A program made the translations under genes and the position numbers. The notes under the pieces were generated by a model. It saw only the letters and a list, made by a program, of their open reading frames with translations, had not been told where the DNA came from and did no database searches. 6,945 nt of DNA, from NCBI GenBank assembly GCA_001797845.1, contig MGQN01000017.1, forward strand, positions 47,766-54,710, in the 5' to 3' direction. Every line of letters begins with the position of its first letter. Positions within the stretch are counted from its first letter, which is position 1. Positions 5,386 through 6,945 of the stretch are shown piece after piece. This stretch comes from Deltaproteobacteria bacterium RBG_16_44_11 (GTDB taxonomy: Bacteria > Desulfobacterota > Syntrophia > Syntrophales > Smithellaceae).

Positions 5386-6945
5386 TTAGAAAAAAGACCA
5401 GAGGAAAACGCTTAACCCCGCAATAATATAGATAGTTTCCAGAAGGCCTTCCATAACCGCCCCTGAAAGCCCGGATTTTCTATCACAAAGATTCAAACAA
5501 ATCCATATATATAATACACAGGCAAGAAGGAAAAAACTTAAAAATGACGTCCACCCTGCAAAATAAGAAAAAATAAGAAGGACAAATAAAATAAAGGAGA
5601 TAAGCTTGAGGACTGTTTTTGTGTTATTCTTGCCAAACAATACGGGAATCGTTTCCTGTCCGATTAGCTTATCGCTTTGAAGTTCTAAAATATCCGACAT
5701 TGCGGAACGAATAAAAACAATTCCAAAAGCGAAACAAAAGGCAACAACCATACTCGCGTTTAAAAAACCGTTAATATTCAATGCGGGCAAAATTGCCGTT
5801 ACCGTTCCCCATGCTATAGCCATGAATATGTTTTTCGAACCGGGTAAATCTTTTAGGCTCTGGAAACGCCATCCTTTGGGCATTATTTTCATGTTATATA
5901 AAACGCCGGCAAGAGAGACAAAGAACAAAAACGCAAAAGGAAGAATACCCATATTAAAGGCTAAAACAAGAGCAACGACAATGGAAAATATGGCAGAGTA
6001 GCGATATATTTTTTCGTGCCGGAAGTAGGTTTCTTCGCGAAAAGAGCCAATGAAACTTGCCGGTTTGCGGCTAATCAACCGGTTTAACACATGCATGCCA
6101 TATACAAAAAAAGAAGCGATGGCAATATACGCTATGCTTAGATTCATTCCCTGCAAAAGCATGCAGGCGGCACAAAGGCAACCGGCACCGATAGCGGAAT
6201 ATATATCAGTTTTAATTGCCGATACCCAAAGATTCAACAAAAATCCTATTGCTTTAAATTTTCGACTTCGGCCGTCCGTTATCTTATCCATGACACGATC
6301 GATAATCCAGTTGGGTGTGGAAGCGCCAGCGGAAACACCAATGCTATTGTAAGAAACTAAATTGATCTTTTCCATTTCTGCTGCGGTTTCGATGTGAAAA
6401 GTAGGAGTTTTTTGTTTTCGGGCAAGATCAGCCAGCCTTTTCGTATTGGCGCTATTTTTGCCGCCAACAATGAAAATGGCGTCCATTTCATCCGCCAGAG
6501 CAATCACTTCTGCTTGCCTTTGTTGCGTTGAAGAGCAAATCGTATTAAAGACCACGGCCTGTGGATAAAGTTTTTTAATTTTACTGACTATCTTTTTGTA
6601 ATCATCGTAATTTTGCGTAGTTTGAGCGACAACGCAGACATTTATCAAAGGCGGTAGGCTATCCACGTCTTCGGCTGTAATCACTGTAATACCTCTGCCG
6701 CCGGTATAACCTAAAAGAGCGTTAACTTCAGGATGTTCCCTGTCACCCACAATAATCACTGTAAAATTAAGGGCGGTGTGCTTTTTAATGATCGCCTGGA
6801 CGTAACCGACCTTAGGACAGGTGCAATCAATTATTTTTACGCCGCTTGCTTTAATTTTTTTCCGTTGGGCGGGGGCAATGCCATGCGCCCGGATGATGAG
6901 TACAGCATTTTGTTTGTCGATAATTTCATCTATATTATCTATCGG
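5386..6945 (-). CDS. ispH: IspH (HMBPP reductase) fused to a UbiA-family prenyltransferase, 5' end cut
   Basis: 519 codons are open from the window edge (residue 1 at 6945) to a TAA at 5386. Residues 1 to about 225 are the rest of IspH/LytB, the Fe4S4 enzyme that reduces HMBPP to IPP and DMAPP at the end of the MEP pathway. Visible landmarks are AHG (H21), the cluster Cys in DCTCPKV (C43), HPEV (H71, E73), QTT (108-110), the cluster Cys in NTICSS (C137), KNSAN (S165, N167) and SAGAS (205-209). The first cluster Cys and ~55 residues lie outside. Residues ~232-519 are a membrane domain with nine hydrophobic segments and a UbiA second motif, DILELQSD (418-425), followed by GQETIPVLFG. The first UbiA motif NDxxDxxxD is replaced by NRLISRKPA at 288-296. 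There is no stop, frameshift or internal ribosome site at the joint. UbiA enzymes prenylate aromatic or other acceptors; the acceptor here is unknown. Confidence 0.93.
   Translation of the reverse strand, partial: PIDNIDEIIDKQNAVLIIRAHGIAPAQRKKIKASGVKIIDCTCPKVGYVQAIIKKHTALNFTVIIVGDREHPEVNALLGYTGGRGITVITAEDVDSLPPLINVCVVAQTTQNYDDYKKIVSKIKKLYPQAVVFNTICSSTQQRQAEVIALADEMDAIFIVGGKNSANTKRLADLARKQKTPTFHIETAAEMEKINLVSYNSIGVSAGASTPNWIIDRVMDKITDGRSRKFKAIGFLLNLWVSAIKTDIYSAIGAGCLCAACMLLQGMNLSIAYIAIASFFVYGMHVLNRLISRKPASFIGSFREETYFRHEKIYRYSAIFSIVVALVLAFNMGILPFAFLFFVSLAGVLYNMKIMPKGWRFQSLKDLPGSKNIFMAIAWGTVTAILPALNINGFLNASMVVAFCFAFGIVFIRSAMSDILELQSDKLIGQETIPVLFGKNNTKTVLKLISFILFVLLIFSYFAGWTSFLSFFLLACVLYIWICLNLCDRKSGLSGAVMEGLLETIYIIAGLSVFLWSFF

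Noticed and set aside
6267..6300. Separate start for ubiA at an internal ATG (Met-Asp-Lys near the end of IspH)
   Set aside because: No Shine-Dalgarno precedes it and the frame has no stop before it, so one fused product is the simpler reading.
6050..6352. A 100-codon plus-strand open frame opposite the IspH-UbiA joint
   Set aside because: It is the antisense of a conserved coding region and has no family signature.

Overview
The window is a compact run of eight genes, all read from the minus strand, so transcription runs from high to low coordinates. It looks like a Gram-negative, probably anaerobic bacterium. Evidence for this is a signal-peptide lipoprotein with Gly at +2, a clostridial-type 2[4Fe-4S] ferredoxin, the MEP-pathway enzyme IspH, and the order tmk-holB-ricT-metG. 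I associate that order with Deltaproteobacteria (Desulfobacterota) and Firmicutes. A Desulfobacterota/Syntrophales-like host is my best inference; the sequence does not prove it. Base composition is moderately AT-rich by eye.

Layout in transcription order: (1) 6945-5386, the 3' part of an ispH (lytB) gene whose frame continues without interruption into a nine-helix UbiA-family prenyltransferase domain. The N-terminal ~55 residues of IspH lie beyond the window. (2) 5348-4758, a small lipoprotein with a GTG start that I do not recognise. (3) 4722-4501, a stand-alone Nfu-type Fe-S scaffold. (4) 4500-4335, a 166-bp gap holding a long bulged inverted repeat. (5) 4334-4155, a 59-residue 2[4Fe-4S] ferredoxin. 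(6) 4154-3987, a 168-bp AT-rich gap with two diverged direct repeats. (7) 3986-3339 tmk, 3302-2322 holB, 2300-1527 ricT (TTG start) and 1506-1 metG (cut at its 3' end), all separated by only 20-36 bp. Coding covers almost everything; no stretch over 170 bp lacks a gene.

Two functional themes appear. The upstream half is rich in iron-sulfur proteins: IspH (Fe4S4 enzyme), Nfu (cluster carrier) and ferredoxin (electron carrier and possible IspH donor). It is combined with isoprenoid and prenyl-transfer chemistry. The downstream half is housekeeping: dTMP phosphorylation, the clamp-loader delta' subunit, the PSP1/RicT regulator (itself a Cys-rich family reported to hold Fe-S clusters) and methionyl-tRNA synthetase. 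The most unusual item is the IspH-UbiA fusion, whose UbiA half has lost the first Asp-rich motif but keeps the second. I saw no tRNA, rRNA, CRISPR array, insertion sequence or convincing Rho-independent terminator.
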